37,009 nucleotides of DNA, from NCBI GenBank assembly GCA_963169695.1, contig CAUJDS010000034.1, forward strand, positions 1-37,009, written 5' to 3'. A model generated the notes under the pieces. That model saw nothing but the letters and a program-made list of their open reading frames with translations, did no database searches and was not told the DNA's origin. This DNA comes from Bdellovibrionota bacterium (GTDB lineage Bacteria > Bdellovibrionota > UBA1018 > CAUJDS01). The position numbers and the translations under genes are program-made. This document shows, piece after piece, positions 17,004-25,336 of the stretch (the first letter of the stretch is position 1; every line of letters starts with the position of its first letter).

Positions 17004-17576
17004 ATGCCAAAATTAATTATTCTATCAGCACCTTCGGGTGCAGGTAAGACGACCCTTTGCTCGATGCTGCTACGTGCTCACCCCAAGGCGCTCGCCCTTT
17101 CTATTTCTTGCACCACTCGCGCACCTCGGACGGGAGAAGTCGGAGGCAGAGAATACTTTTTTTTGACGAAGGAAGCTTTTGAAGCTCGTATTCAAAAGGG
17201 AGATTTTGCTGAATGGGCCCAAGTTCACGGCAATTACTATGGCACACTTAAAGAAACGCTCCTGTCTAATTTTGCCAAAGGACAGTCGGTCGTCTTGGAT
17301 ATTGACGTCCAAGGTTCCGCCTTGCTTCAGGCGGCGTTTCCGGATCAATGCGTTACTATTTTTATTACACCCCCCAATTTTGATGAGTTGAGGAGCCGAC
17401 TTGAAGCACGGGGACAGGACCCCAAAGAAGTGATTGATCGTCGCATGGCGAATGCCAAAAAAGAAATGGATCGAGCCAAAGACTTCCAACATCAGATCGT
17501 CAATGATGACCTTCAAAAGGCTTTTACTAAACTCAACACTTTGGTTTCGGCCATTCTCAATGAGGAAACTACGTGA
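17004..17576 (+). CDS. gmk: Guanylate kinase
   Basis: The 190-aa enzyme has the P-loop 'SAPSGAGKTTL' at residues 8-18, the GMP-binding segment 'SCTTRAPRTGEVGGREYFF', and the 'VLDIDVQGSALL' strand. It converts GMP and ATP to GDP and ADP and is essential for guanine nucleotide supply. The length is slightly under the usual 200-210. It overlaps spoT by GTGA at 17573-17576. In many proteobacteria rpoZ lies between gmk and spoT, but no omega-subunit gene is present here. Placing GMP metabolism next to (p)ppGpp metabolism makes biochemical sense. Confidence 0.96.
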   Translation: MPKLIILSAPSGAGKTTLCSMLLRAHPKALALSISCTTRAPRTGEVGGREYFFLTKEAFEARIQKGDFAEWAQVHGNYYGTLKETLLSNFAKGQSVVLDIDVQGSALLQAAFPDQCVTIFITPPNFDELRSRLEARGQDPKEVIDRRMANAKKEMDRAKDFQHQIVNDDLQKAFTKLNTLVSAILNEETT

Positions 17577-19768
17577 CACCTCCCGAACAAGTCACACTGA
17601 AGGATATCACCGAGGCCCTCCTCAAATACTACCCTGATGCCGATATAAGCATTGTCGAACGAGCCTACCAGTACGCCGACAAGGCCCACAAAGGTCAACT
17701 ACGATCCAGTGGCGAGCCCTATATTTCGCATCCCGCATCAGTTGCTAAGATCCTCGCTGATCTCAAATTAGATATTTCGAGCATCATAACCGGACTACTT
17801 CACGACACCGTAGAAGACACCTCTGCCACTCTTGAGGATATTGAAAAGCTCTTCGGCGCTGAAGTCGCCGAATTGGTCGATGGCGTTACTAAACTTTCAA
17901 AGATCCAGTTCAGAACCACGGAAGAAAAGCAGGCCGAGAATTTTCGAAAAATGTTTGTGGCTATGGCCAAGGACATCCGGGTTATACTGATCAAACTTTC
18001 AGACCGTCTCACCAATATGCGGACGCTCGAGCACCTCGCCGAACCCAAGCAAAAAATAATCTCTCAAGAAACATTGGACGTCTACGCGCCCATTGCCAAT
18101 CGTTTAGGTATGAGTTCGATGAAAGTGGAATTGGAGGACCTCTGCTTGAGGTACCTTCATCCTGACGTCTACACCAAACTCACTCAATTGGTGAATAAGT
18201 CCAAAAAAGAGCGCGAAAAATACATCGACGAAGTATGCGATATCTTGCGAATCAAACTGCAAGAATACAGCGTCAAATGTCAGGTGACGGGCAGAGCCAA
18301 GCATTTCTATTCCATTTTCAAAAAGATGGAGCGCCGAAAGGTGGACTTCGATCAGGTCAACGACATCATCGCATTTCGAATCACGACCGATAACATCACC
18401 GAGTGCTACAAGGCGCTGGGTGTGATTCATGCAATGTACAAGCCCGTACCCGGACGCATCAAAGACTACATCGCCATGCCAAAGGCCAATTCCTACCAGT
18501 CGCTGCATACGACCGTCATTGGTCCTTATGGTGAGCGTGTAGAAATTCAGATCCGCACAGAAGATATGGGCCTTGTTGCCGAAAGAGGAATCGCAGCTCA
18601 TTGGAGCTACAAAGAAGGCCGATTTGAGAAGAACACGCGCAACAACGTGGAATGGGTCAACCGCCTTCTGGAATGGCAAAAGGACCTTTCCGACCCCAAT
18701 GAATTTCTTGAGACGGTCAAAATTGATCTTTTTGTCGAAGACGTCTTTGTCTTCACACCCAAGGGCGAAGTCAAACAATTGCCTCACGGAGCTACTCCCA
18801 TCGACTTTGCCTATGCAGTACACACCGACGTCGGTCACCGATGCATTGGAGCAAAGGTCAATGGCAAGATCGTTCCTCTCAAACATCGCCTCAAGTCAGG
18901 TGACGCTATTGAAATCATTACTTCTCAGACGCAGAGTCCTTCCAAGGATTGGCTCAAGATTGTACGCAGCTCACGCGCCAAGGCCAAAATACGTGCCTTC
19001 ATTCAGCAGCGAGAGCGCGATCGATCTCGTTCGGCTGGAGAGGACCTGCTAGAAAAAGCGCTTCGAGCCATGAAGGCTAGCCTCAACAAGCTTACCAAAT
19101 CCGGTGAATTGCAAAAAGCTGCGGAGAAGCTCAATCGCAAAGCGCCCGAAGATCTCTTCATTTCCTTGGGCTATGGGCGACTCACCGTAGAAGATGTACT
19201 TCCCCACCTGATTCCAAAAGAATATCTGGAAGCGAATAAGGACAAGATTGCTGACGCTGCAGAAAACGAAGGCATCCTTAAGAAGTTCTTTAAGAACGCA
19301 GAAAAAAAGAGCACTGCCAAGCACGCTGTTGTTGTCAGCAATTACCACGACGTCTTGGTCCGATTTGGCCGATGCTGCAATCCACTTCCTGGCGATACGA
19401 TCATTGGCTTTATTACACGAGGACGAGGGGTCACCATTCATTCGGCCAATTGCACCAAGGCGTTAGACATGGATACCGAGCGGCGGGTAGAAGTGCGCTG
19501 GAATCGCGAAGTCATCGCCAAGCCAATCCTCCACCATGCAAAGCTTCGCATCCTAGCTCTGGACCAACCTGGCATCTTGGCGAATATGTCTCAGGCGATT
19601 AGTTCGGCGGGGGTGAATATTTCTTCTGCCCACATTAGAACAACGAAGGATCGCAAAGCCATTTGTGAATTTGATGTGGAAGTTCAAAGTTCGGACCAAC
19701 TCCAAAGAGTCATGAGTGGATTAGAGTCCCAAAAGGGCGTTATCTCGGTTGGGCGAAAACGCAGCTAG
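17573..19768 (+). CDS. spoT: Bifunctional (p)ppGpp synthetase/hydrolase (RelA/SpoT homologue)
   Basis: The 731-aa protein has the full long-RSH architecture: an HD hydrolase domain ('LLHDTVEDTSATLEDI' at about 73-88), a synthetase domain ('NDIIAFRITT' and 'SYQSLHTTVIGP'), a TGS domain ('DLFVEDVFVFTPKGEVKQLP'), a conserved-Cys region ('RCCNPLPGDTIIGFITRGRG') and a C-terminal ACT domain. The synthetase loop reads 'GRIKDYIA', the RxKD form seen in bifunctional Rel/SpoT enzymes rather than the ExDD form of synthetase-only RelA. Together with the intact HD motif, this predicts both making and degrading the alarmone. It starts at GTG 17573, coupled to gmk. Its last 48 nt overlap the convergent lipB gene. 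Confidence 0.96.
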   Translation: MTPPEQVTLKDITEALLKYYPDADISIVERAYQYADKAHKGQLRSSGEPYISHPASVAKILADLKLDISSIITGLLHDTVEDTSATLEDIEKLFGAEVAELVDGVTKLSKIQFRTTEEKQAENFRKMFVAMAKDIRVILIKLSDRLTNMRTLEHLAEPKQKIISQETLDVYAPIANRLGMSSMKVELEDLCLRYLHPDVYTKLTQLVNKSKKEREKYIDEVCDILRIKLQEYSVKCQVTGRAKHFYSIFKKMERRKVDFDQVNDIIAFRITTDNITECYKALGVIHAMYKPVPGRIKDYIAMPKANSYQSLHTTVIGPYGERVEIQIRTEDMGLVAERGIAAHWSYKEGRFEKNTRNNVEWVNRLLEWQKDLSDPNEFLETVKIDLFVEDVFVFTPKGEVKQLPHGATPIDFAYAVHTDVGHRCIGAKVNGKIVPLKHRLKSGDAIEIITSQTQSPSKDWLKIVRSSRAKAKIRAFIQQRERDRSRSAGEDLLEKALRAMKASLNKLTKSGELQKAAEKLNRKAPEDLFISLGYGRLTVEDVLPHLIPKEYLEANKDKIADAAENEGILKKFFKNAEKKSTAKHAVVVSNYHDVLVRFGRCCNPLPGDTIIGFITRGRGVTIHSANCTKALDMDTERRVEVRWNREVIAKPILHHAKLRILALDQPGILANMSQAISSAGVNISSAHIRTTKDRKAICEFDVEVQSSDQLQRVMSGLESQKGVISVGRKRS

Positions 19769-20431
19769 CCGAAGCATCTCGGTCTGAATATCCGCCTCGA
19801 GAAGACTCCTCCAGTTTTCGCTCTTCCATCGCTGATCTTCTGGCAAAAGTTTCTCCAAGCTCGTCATGACCTCTGACTGAAATCCGCACGGCTGAAAACC
19901 CGTAAACATCTTCAGGTCCGTATTGACGTTGATAGCTGCACCATGAAACGTCACCCACTTTCGAATAGCGATGCCAATGGATGCGACTTTGTGATCATCA
20001 ACCCATACTCCGGTAGCGTCGCTACGAGCTGAACCTTGGAGTCCGTATTTCTTCAATACGGAAATCAATACCTGCTCGATCCCGCGAAGGAAGACGTGAA
20101 TGTCTTTTGCAGGTGCCAAAGCATGCGATCCATCCAGCAAAAAAATGGGATAAAGAACCAACTGACCAGGACCGTGATAGGTAAGGTCTCCCCCGCGCTC
20201 CGTCGTCTCAAAGGCAACTCCCGGCAAAAGGACAGGATCGGGCATGGGTCCCTTGGCCTGCTGATCCGGGATCCGCTGAAGCCCTCTTCCGCGCGTCACT
20301 ATCGGTAGGTGCTCACAGAAAAGCAAAGTATCCGGTATAAGCCCGGCAAGTCGCTTTTCAACTAAGCCGTGCTGAATTTCTCGAACTTCGGCGTAGGCTA
20401 CCCTTCCTGGGAGAGACTGAAAATGAATCAT
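19721..20431 (-). CDS. lipB: Octanoyl-[acyl-carrier-protein]-protein N-octanoyltransferase
   Basis: The 236-aa enzyme has the LipB motifs 'RGGDLTYHGPGQLVLYPI', 'KVASIGIAIRKWVTFHG' with the catalytic Lys, and 'QPCGFQSEVMTS' with the acyl-accepting Cys. It moves octanoate from ACP to the lipoyl domains of E2 and GcvH, the step before LipA inserts sulfur. It is the last gene of the minus-strand operon lipA-E2-lpdA-lipB, 6 nt after lpdA. The final 48 nt overlap the 3' end of spoT on the other strand. Confidence 0.95.
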   Translation of the reverse strand: MIHFQSLPGRVAYAEVREIQHGLVEKRLAGLIPDTLLFCEHLPIVTRGRGLQRIPDQQAKGPMPDPVLLPGVAFETTERGGDLTYHGPGQLVLYPIFLLDGSHALAPAKDIHVFLRGIEQVLISVLKKYGLQGSARSDATGVWVDDHKVASIGIAIRKWVTFHGAAINVNTDLKMFTGFQPCGFQSEVMTSLEKLLPEDQRWKSENWRSLLEADIQTEMLRLAAFSPNRDNALLGL

Positions 20432-20437
20432 ATTTCC

Positions 20438-21874
20438 TTAAAGTGTTGCTTCAGCTTGCCCCTGGGGCTTCGACTTCTTTTGGAAGATATGGATGGCGTG
20501 CCCAAGCGTCGCTTCAGCACCTTCCATCAATGCCTCTGGCAGCGTCGGGTGAGCATGAACCGTAAGCGCTAAATCTTCTACGCTAGCTCCCATTTCGAGG
20601 GCCAAAGTAGCCTCCGCAATGAGATTAGAAGCTTCAGGTCCCACAATATGACAGCCTAAAAGTTGCTTGGTGTTTTTGTCTGCAATGATTTTTACAAATC
20701 CATCCGATTCTGAAATCGAAAGGGCTCGACCATTTGCTGCAAACGGAAACATACCGACGTCATAAGCGAGGCCCTTTTCTTTGGCCTCTTGCTCAGACAA
20801 ACCGACCGTAGCAATTTCAGGATCCGTAAAGATCACGGCTGGAATGGCTACAACATCCCAAACGGACTTCTTACCGCCAATCACTTCAGCAGCAATGATG
20901 CCTTCCTTGGAACCCTTATGCGCCAACAAGGGTTGTCCCGCTACATCACCAATGGCATAGATGGTTGGAATATTGGTCCTTCGAAATGCGTCAACATGAA
21001 TGAAACCTTTGGTGTCGAGCTTGACTCCCGCTTTTTCGAGGTCAATTCCGTCCGTATTGGGTTTTCTTCCAACCGTTACTAAAACTTTATCAAACGTCTT
21101 TGTCTGGTCGCCATAGGAAACTTCCACTGCATTCTTCTTCTTGGTGCATCCTTTGACTTTGGTATTAACCAAGACTTCGACCCCACGTTTTTTCAGACCT
21201 TTTTCTACTACCTTCACGAGCGCAGGATCCACGATTCCTAGTAACTGTGGGCCTGCTTCTACGACGGTAACTTTTGTTCCGATTTTGGCGAAGAACGTAC
21301 CAAGCTCAAGGCCAATATAGCCTCCACCAATGCAGAGTAGTGTTTCTGGAATACTCTCCTGCTCAAGGGCGCCCGTGCTATCCATGATCAATTCTTGATC
21401 AATCTCAAAACCTGGAATCGCAGTTGGACGAGAGCCCGTCGCAACAACACATTGGCTAAACTTTAAGGCGATCTTTTCTTTCTTTGGCGTCTCTATTTCT
21501 AAATCGGTAGGCCCCGTAAACTTAGCATAGCCTTGAATGACTTCGCAGCCATTGGCCTTAAGCAATGCGCCCACGCCGCCAGTCAATTGCTTCACTACCG
21601 TTTCTTTCCAGGCAATCAGCTTTGGCATATTGATCTTAGCGCCAGTAACGGTGATTCCCATGGTTTCTGCGTGTTGCATTTTCTCAAAAAGAGTTGCGGC
21701 ATAGATTAGCGCCTTGGAAGGAATGCATCCACGATTCAGACAAACTCCACCAAGCTCGGCTGTGTCTATGACCGTAACCTTCTTACCCAACTGTGCGAGT
21801 CGAATCGCGCAGACATAACCCGCAGGACCTGCACCTAAGACAACGACATCGGCTTGCTTCTGAGTTGCTGACAT
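20438..21874 (-). CDS. lpdA: Dihydrolipoyl dehydrogenase (E3)
   Basis: The 478-aa flavoprotein has the FAD dinucleotide fold 'VVLGAGPAGYVCAIRLAQLG' at residues 11-30 and the redox-active disulfide Cys45/Cys50 in 'GGVCLNRGCIPSKAL'. The NAD-binding fold is 'LCIGGGYIGLELGTFFAKIG', and the interface His-Glu dyad is in 'HAHPTLPEA'. It reoxidises the dihydrolipoyl group of E2, passing electrons to NAD+. It stands directly downstream of the E2 gene (17 nt) in the lipoate operon, which supports service to that complex. Confidence 0.97.
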   Translation of the reverse strand: MSATQKQADVVVLGAGPAGYVCAIRLAQLGKKVTVIDTAELGGVCLNRGCIPSKALIYAATLFEKMQHAETMGITVTGAKINMPKLIAWKETVVKQLTGGVGALLKANGCEVIQGYAKFTGPTDLEIETPKKEKIALKFSQCVVATGSRPTAIPGFEIDQELIMDSTGALEQESIPETLLCIGGGYIGLELGTFFAKIGTKVTVVEAGPQLLGIVDPALVKVVEKGLKKRGVEVLVNTKVKGCTKKKNAVEVSYGDQTKTFDKVLVTVGRKPNTDGIDLEKAGVKLDTKGFIHVDAFRRTNIPTIYAIGDVAGQPLLAHKGSKEGIIAAEVIGGKKSVWDVVAIPAVIFTDPEIATVGLSEQEAKEKGLAYDVGMFPFAANGRALSISESDGFVKIIADKNTKQLLGCHIVGPEASNLIAEATLALEMGASVEDLALTVHAHPTLPEALMEGAEATLGHAIHIFQKKSKPQGQAEATL

Positions 21875-21891
21875 ATTTTGATCTCCTTCAA

Positions 21892-23178
21892 TTAGCTCAT
21901 CAATAAGAGGCTTGGTGTTTCAATAATCTGAATAAATGCTTTCATAAATTCTGCGCCGACCGCTCCATCGACAATTCGATGATCAAGAGAAATCGAGAAA
22001 AGCGTCCACTGACGAATCACTATTCGATCCTGCCCGCCAATGGTTTTCACCACAGGCTTCTTCTCGATCTTATTGAAACCTAAAATCGCTACCTCTGGGA
22101 AATTGATAATCGGCGTAGCAAAAAGTCCACCAATAGATCCCGCATTGGTGAGTGTGATGGTTCCGTCTTTGAAGTCTTCCATCGTGAGTCGCTTGGTGCG
22201 TGCTCGCTCGACAAGGTCCTGAATCTCAGCTGCCAACTGAAGAATCGTCTTTTGCTCAACGTTCTTCACCACAGGCGCCGTCAGCCCATCGTCTGTTTGA
22301 ATCGAAAGCCCAATATTATAATAATATTTGTAAACCAACTCACCCGTCGTCTCATCGAGTGTGCTGTTCAGGATGGGATAGCGCTTCAAGGCAGCAACCA
22401 TCGCCTTCATGATGAAAGGCAGGTAGGTCACCTTGATTCCCTGTGCGGCACCCATTTCCTTGGCTTGGCTACGAAGCTTTACGAGATCGGTCGCATCGGC
22501 TTCTTCTACGTAAGTGAAGTGGGCAGCCTTATCCTTAGAGATTCGCATCTTCTCTGCGATTTTCTTTCGAAGTCCTTTAAACGGAACGCGTTCTTCTCCG
22601 CCAGTAGGATGAGCAGTGGCGCTCGGAAATCCAATGTTGGCCATCCCAGCGTAAGCACCGCCACCTGTTAGGAAACGTTCGACATCTTCCCGAAGTACTC
22701 TGCCACCTGGACCACTTGCTGAAACACGCTGGAGGTCTACACCAGCTTCTCTTGCAAAGCGCCGAGTTGAGGGAGCTGCCTGCACACTAAGTCCCCCACC
22801 TACTTGAACCGTTGGCAACGGTGCACGTACCGGAGCGGGTACAGGAGCCGCGCTCACGTTTGCGGCCACTGGAGCTTGCTTGGGAGCTGCGGGAGCAGGA
22901 GTTGCCACAGAAGTGGTCGTAGTTGGAGTGACAGTTGCAGAACCCGTTCCGTTATCAAAACTGATAATCGCCTGGCCTACTTTAACAACCGTTCCTTCTT
23001 TGACATGAATCTGAGTCACTTTGCCTGCGAATGGACTTGGAATTTCGATGGTGGCTTTGTCAGTCATGATTTCGCAAAGCGGTTGATCATCTTTGATAAT
23101 GTCTCCAACCTTGACTCGCCAGGTAACGAGTTCGCCTTCGTGAACACCTTCACCTAATTCGGGTAACTTAAAATCCAT
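21892..23178 (-). CDS. pdhC: 2-oxoacid dehydrogenase dihydrolipoamide acyltransferase (E2)
   Basis: The 428-aa protein has one lipoyl domain (residues about 1-76, attachment Lys41 in 'MTDKATIEIPS'), an Ala/Pro/Thr/Val-rich flexible linker, a peripheral subunit-binding domain ('RRFAREAGVDLQRVSASGPGG') and a catalytic domain ending in 'SLDHRIVDGA' with the HRxxDG motif. It is the acyltransferase core of a pyruvate or branched-chain 2-oxoacid dehydrogenase. Sequence alone does not decide the substrate, and the E1 genes are not in the window. ATG 23178 is chosen over 23202 because 'MDFKLPELGEG' is the standard N-terminus and AAAGG lies 9 nt upstream. It overlaps lipA by 11 nt. Confidence 0.94.
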   Translation of the reverse strand: MDFKLPELGEGVHEGELVTWRVKVGDIIKDDQPLCEIMTDKATIEIPSPFAGKVTQIHVKEGTVVKVGQAIISFDNGTGSATVTPTTTTSVATPAPAAPKQAPVAANVSAAPVPAPVRAPLPTVQVGGGLSVQAAPSTRRFAREAGVDLQRVSASGPGGRVLREDVERFLTGGGAYAGMANIGFPSATAHPTGGEERVPFKGLRKKIAEKMRISKDKAAHFTYVEEADATDLVKLRSQAKEMGAAQGIKVTYLPFIMKAMVAALKRYPILNSTLDETTGELVYKYYYNIGLSIQTDDGLTAPVVKNVEQKTILQLAAEIQDLVERARTKRLTMEDFKDGTITLTNAGSIGGLFATPIINFPEVAILGFNKIEKKPVVKTIGGQDRIVIRQWTLFSISLDHRIVDGAVGAEFMKAFIQIIETPSLLLMS

Positions 23179-24190
23179 TTTGATTCTGCCTTTCTTTTGC
23201 ACGGGCTTCCTTCAAAAAAAGCTCCGCAGCTTTGTAACTCGAACGTACCAAAGGACCTGCTGCGACATAGTGAAAGCCGCGCTTCAGAGCCTCTTCCTTT
23301 AAACGATCAAACTCTGAGGGTTCGTAGAATCGCTCGACAGGTAAGTGCTTGGCTGTTGGTCTAAGATACTGCCCTAAGGTGAGCACATCAACGTCAAACT
23401 GTCGGAGGTCATTGAATGCCTGAATCAATTCGTCCTTCTGTTCACCGAGCCCCACCATCAAGGAACTCTTGGTATACAGAGCAAGATTCTTTCGCTCAGC
23501 AAATGTCTTGGCATAACGAAGGGTGCCAAGCGATTGCTCATATCCTGCGCGTGGATCGCGGACTCGGTACTGAAGGCGCTTAACGGTTTCTACATTGTGC
23601 GCGTACACGTCTACGCCTGATAGAACCAAGGTCTCGACATCGTCCGGGTTGCCACGAAAATCAGGCACAAGGGCTTCGACCATGACCTCAGGAGTTCGCA
23701 CCTTTATTGCTCGGATGGTTTCTGCAAAATGGGCTGCTCCCCCATCCGTCAAATCATCGCGATCGACTGCAGTCAGTACGACGTACTTCAAATGCAAGGC
23801 TTCAACGGCCAGCGCAATTTTCTCGGGCTCTTTGGGATCAAGTGAAGGAGGGCGTCGCGCCGTTCTTATCGCACAAAACCTGCATGCGCGCGTGCAAACT
23901 TCAGTGCCCAACATAAAGGTTGCGGTGCCAGTAGCCCAACATTCTCCCAAATTCGGACATCGGGCTTCTTCGCAAACTGTATGAAGCTTGTGCTCGGCCA
24001 AGAGACTTTTGATTTTCTGGTAGGCTTCGCCACTTGGAAGCTGGGCCTTCAGCCAACTGGGCTTGCGAGTCGCCACTACTTGCGCAGCCTCTGCAGGACC
24101 CATCGGGCGCGCGAGCTCAACAGACTCCCATAGGGCAGACGAATCCTCACGGATGATTGGCAGAACGGGCAACTCACGTACGATAGCCAT
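23168..24190 (-). CDS. lipA: Lipoyl synthase (radical SAM)
   Basis: The 340-aa enzyme has both iron-sulfur clusters of LipA: the auxiliary cluster Cys73/Cys78/Cys84 ('TVCEEARCPNLGECW') and the radical-SAM cluster Cys99/Cys103/Cys106 ('CTRACRFC'). The C-terminal 'LVRSSYKA' supplies the conserved serine ligand. It inserts two sulfurs into octanoyl chains on E2 and GcvH. ATG 24190 is chosen because the longer reading frame starts at 24238, inside a perfect terminator-like stem-loop. The ATG has no good Shine-Dalgarno; TATAAG lies 11 nt upstream. It is the first gene of the lipoate operon and follows a candidate attenuator and sigma54 promoter. Confidence 0.95.
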   Translation of the reverse strand: MAIVRELPVLPIIREDSSALWESVELARPMGPAEAAQVVATRKPSWLKAQLPSGEAYQKIKSLLAEHKLHTVCEEARCPNLGECWATGTATFMLGTEVCTRACRFCAIRTARRPPSLDPKEPEKIALAVEALHLKYVVLTAVDRDDLTDGGAAHFAETIRAIKVRTPEVMVEALVPDFRGNPDDVETLVLSGVDVYAHNVETVKRLQYRVRDPRAGYEQSLGTLRYAKTFAERKNLALYTKSSLMVGLGEQKDELIQAFNDLRQFDVDVLTLGQYLRPTAKHLPVERFYEPSEFDRLKEEALKRGFHYVAAGPLVRSSYKAAELFLKEARAKERQNQNGF

Positions 24191-24213
24191 GGAGTCGCTT
24201 ATACCCTCTTCAA

Positions 24214-24252
24214 ACAAAAAAGTCCCCCATCGCACCACGCAACGGGGGACTT
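24214..24252 (-). terminator. Rho-independent terminator-like hairpin upstream of lipA
   Basis: On the minus strand AAGTCCCCC (24252-24244) and GGGGGACTT (24228-24220) form a perfect 9-bp stem with a 15-nt loop, followed at once by a T-rich tract TTTTTTGTTTG (24221-24211, the first T's shared with the stem). It ends about 24 nt before the lipA ATG. It could terminate the upstream gene 24449-24934, attenuate lipA, or form the 3' end of a small RNA. Confidence 0.75.
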
Positions 24253-24298
24253 GATTCTATGAGAGAGGAGAGTCGTCATGATCGCGTCTTGCGATCGC
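24214..24298 (-). ncRNA. Candidate sigma54-driven small RNA or attenuated lipA leader
   Basis: A sigma54 promoter match at 24325-24309 would start transcription near 24298, and the terminator hairpin would end it near 24214, giving an RNA of about 85 nt. The segment also contains GATCGC/GCGATC (24280-24296), which can form a small 5' stem. No open reading frame of note lies in it. This size and architecture resemble sigma54-dependent small RNAs such as Qrr. The alternative is a lipA leader whose readthrough is regulated. The call rests on motif reading only. Confidence 0.35.
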
Positions 24299-24308
24299 GT
24301 TCTCCTCT
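24264..24308. repeat. Nested inverted repeats upstream of lipA
   Basis: Outer arms AGAGGAGA (24264-24271) and TCTCCTCT (24301-24308) enclose inner arms GATCGC (24280-24285) and GCGATC (24291-24296). They overlap the predicted start region of the sigma54 promoter. They may be an RNA hairpin of a longer transcript or a protein-binding site. Confidence 0.5.
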
Positions 24309-24325
24309 TGCGAATCCAGTGCCAA
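24309..24325 (-). promoter_or_regulatory. Candidate sigma54 (-24/-12) promoter
   Basis: The minus strand reads TTGGCAC-TGGAT-TCGCA. The -24 box is perfect and the -12 box TCGCA differs from TTGCA at one position, with the required GG-N10-GC spacing. A partial scan for TGGCA-type -24 boxes on both strands turned up no comparable match. A sigma54 activator is encoded at 12580-13833. Confidence 0.5.
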
Positions 24326-24448
24326 CCCCATCCAGGGCAAGTAGATTTTTTCTAGATGGATATTGAAGGGTTAGCGATTCCCCAGACCTGAGCCCCTGGA
24401 CGTATTAACGCAGCGTGTATTTTTTTCCGGGTATTCAGTCCCAGTCCG

Positions 24449-24934
24449 TCACATAGCCGGATTACTGAGGAGCTTAAGCAGCTCGGGATCGTTTTTCACT
24501 GGCAGCTGGAATCCCTTGCGAGCTTCAAAAACGGTGTATTCTTTTTCGAGTGAGAAATTTTCGGCCGGCTTTTGAGCCGCACTGGCATCTCGCACGGATT
24601 GCAGCGAAGGCAGGACTACCAAATTCATATTGCTCAGAGGTGCTTCGGTTTGCTTGCGGGATAACTCTCCGAAATCCGGAAACTCAATCCTCGGTTGACC
24701 CATGAGTCCACCGGTCTCCATCCCTCGCTGAAACTGCATCCAATTCCAAAAGGGCGTGATGTTTTGATCCCCAATTCGAGGCAAAGGCTTTTCATTCGGT
24801 ACGGCCGGAGCAGTTGCGGTATTAATGACTCTGCTCGTATCCCTTGGCAACCGGGCCGGGATGTCACGGTCTTGCGCCCATCCCATCAAACTCCACAGGA
24901 TCAAACTTACGACTAGGCCTATCTGCTTCTTCAC
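24449..24934 (-). CDS. Hypothetical exported protein
   Basis: The 161-aa product starts with a clear Sec signal peptide ('MKKQIGLVVSLILWSLMGWA', cleavage probably before Gln-Asp). The mature part is Pro-rich at first and has no cysteine or motif I recognise. Phrases such as 'NITPFWNWMQFQRGMETGG' and 'KEYTVFEARKGFQLPV' suggest a small soluble periplasmic or surface protein. The start at GTG 24934 is supported by GGAG 8 nt upstream; a GTG at 24943 is less well placed. It stands alone. The terminator-like hairpin at 24214-24252 is the first obvious transcription stop downstream. Function unknown. Confidence 0.65.
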   Translation of the reverse strand: MKKQIGLVVSLILWSLMGWAQDRDIPARLPRDTSRVINTATAPAVPNEKPLPRIGDQNITPFWNWMQFQRGMETGGLMGQPRIEFPDFGELSRKQTEAPLSNMNLVVLPSLQSVRDASAAQKPAENFSLEKEYTVFEARKGFQLPVKNDPELLKLLSNPAM

Positions 24935-25095
24935 TGCTTCCACTCCACTGTATTCAACTCAACTAATTTAATCACAAAGTACTACAGCTATCGGAAGAGC
25001 AAGGTTCGTGCCTCTCGCTAGCCCCGTTTGAAAAGGAGAAGGAGCAAAAAGGGTGTTCAACAGTAGGACAACTGCCTAAGGTTCTCAGAGGTGCC

Positions 25096-25146
25096 ATTCA
25101 AAGGTGCAGTGCACCTTTGAATCCTTTTTGGCCCGAGGTGCGTCAT
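25096..25146. repeat. Dispersed palindromic repeat, copy A
   Basis: ATTCAAAGGTGCA (25096-25108) and TGCACCTTTGAAT (25110-25122) are perfect inverted arms around one G. A T5 run follows, then GGCCCGAGGTGCGTCAT. Copy B at 35117-35154 keeps the AAAGGTGC...CACCTTT core and the GGCCCGAaGcGCGTCAT tail. This suggests a REP-type mobile or structural repeat rather than an ordinary terminator. Confidence 0.6.
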
Positions 25147-25336
25147 TGTAAGGCACAACTCCAGAAGGGTGGCGCCGGAGGCAAAGGTTTAATTACCTAT
25201 CTTCAATGCATTTTAATAATTTATAACCGCCTCGTCGTTTGCCAAACAAAACATCTCCCAATTTCGTGCGCGCGAAGTGGCCGTCGTACAGTACGAGAAT
25301 TTGACGCAGCCGCATAAGAATATCCCCAAATTTTTC

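Noticed and set aside
18104-18886. 260-codon minus-strand open frame inside spoT
   Set aside because: It is a shadow of a conserved gene, with no motif, no ribosome-binding site and cysteine- and histidine-rich unlikely composition.
25096-25129. Simple intrinsic terminator
   Set aside because: No plus-strand gene precedes it, and the sequence plus its tail recurs at 35117 as a repeat family.
25117-25317. 66-codon frame before the TadG-like gene
   Set aside because: It begins inside the REP-like repeat and has no ribosome-binding site.
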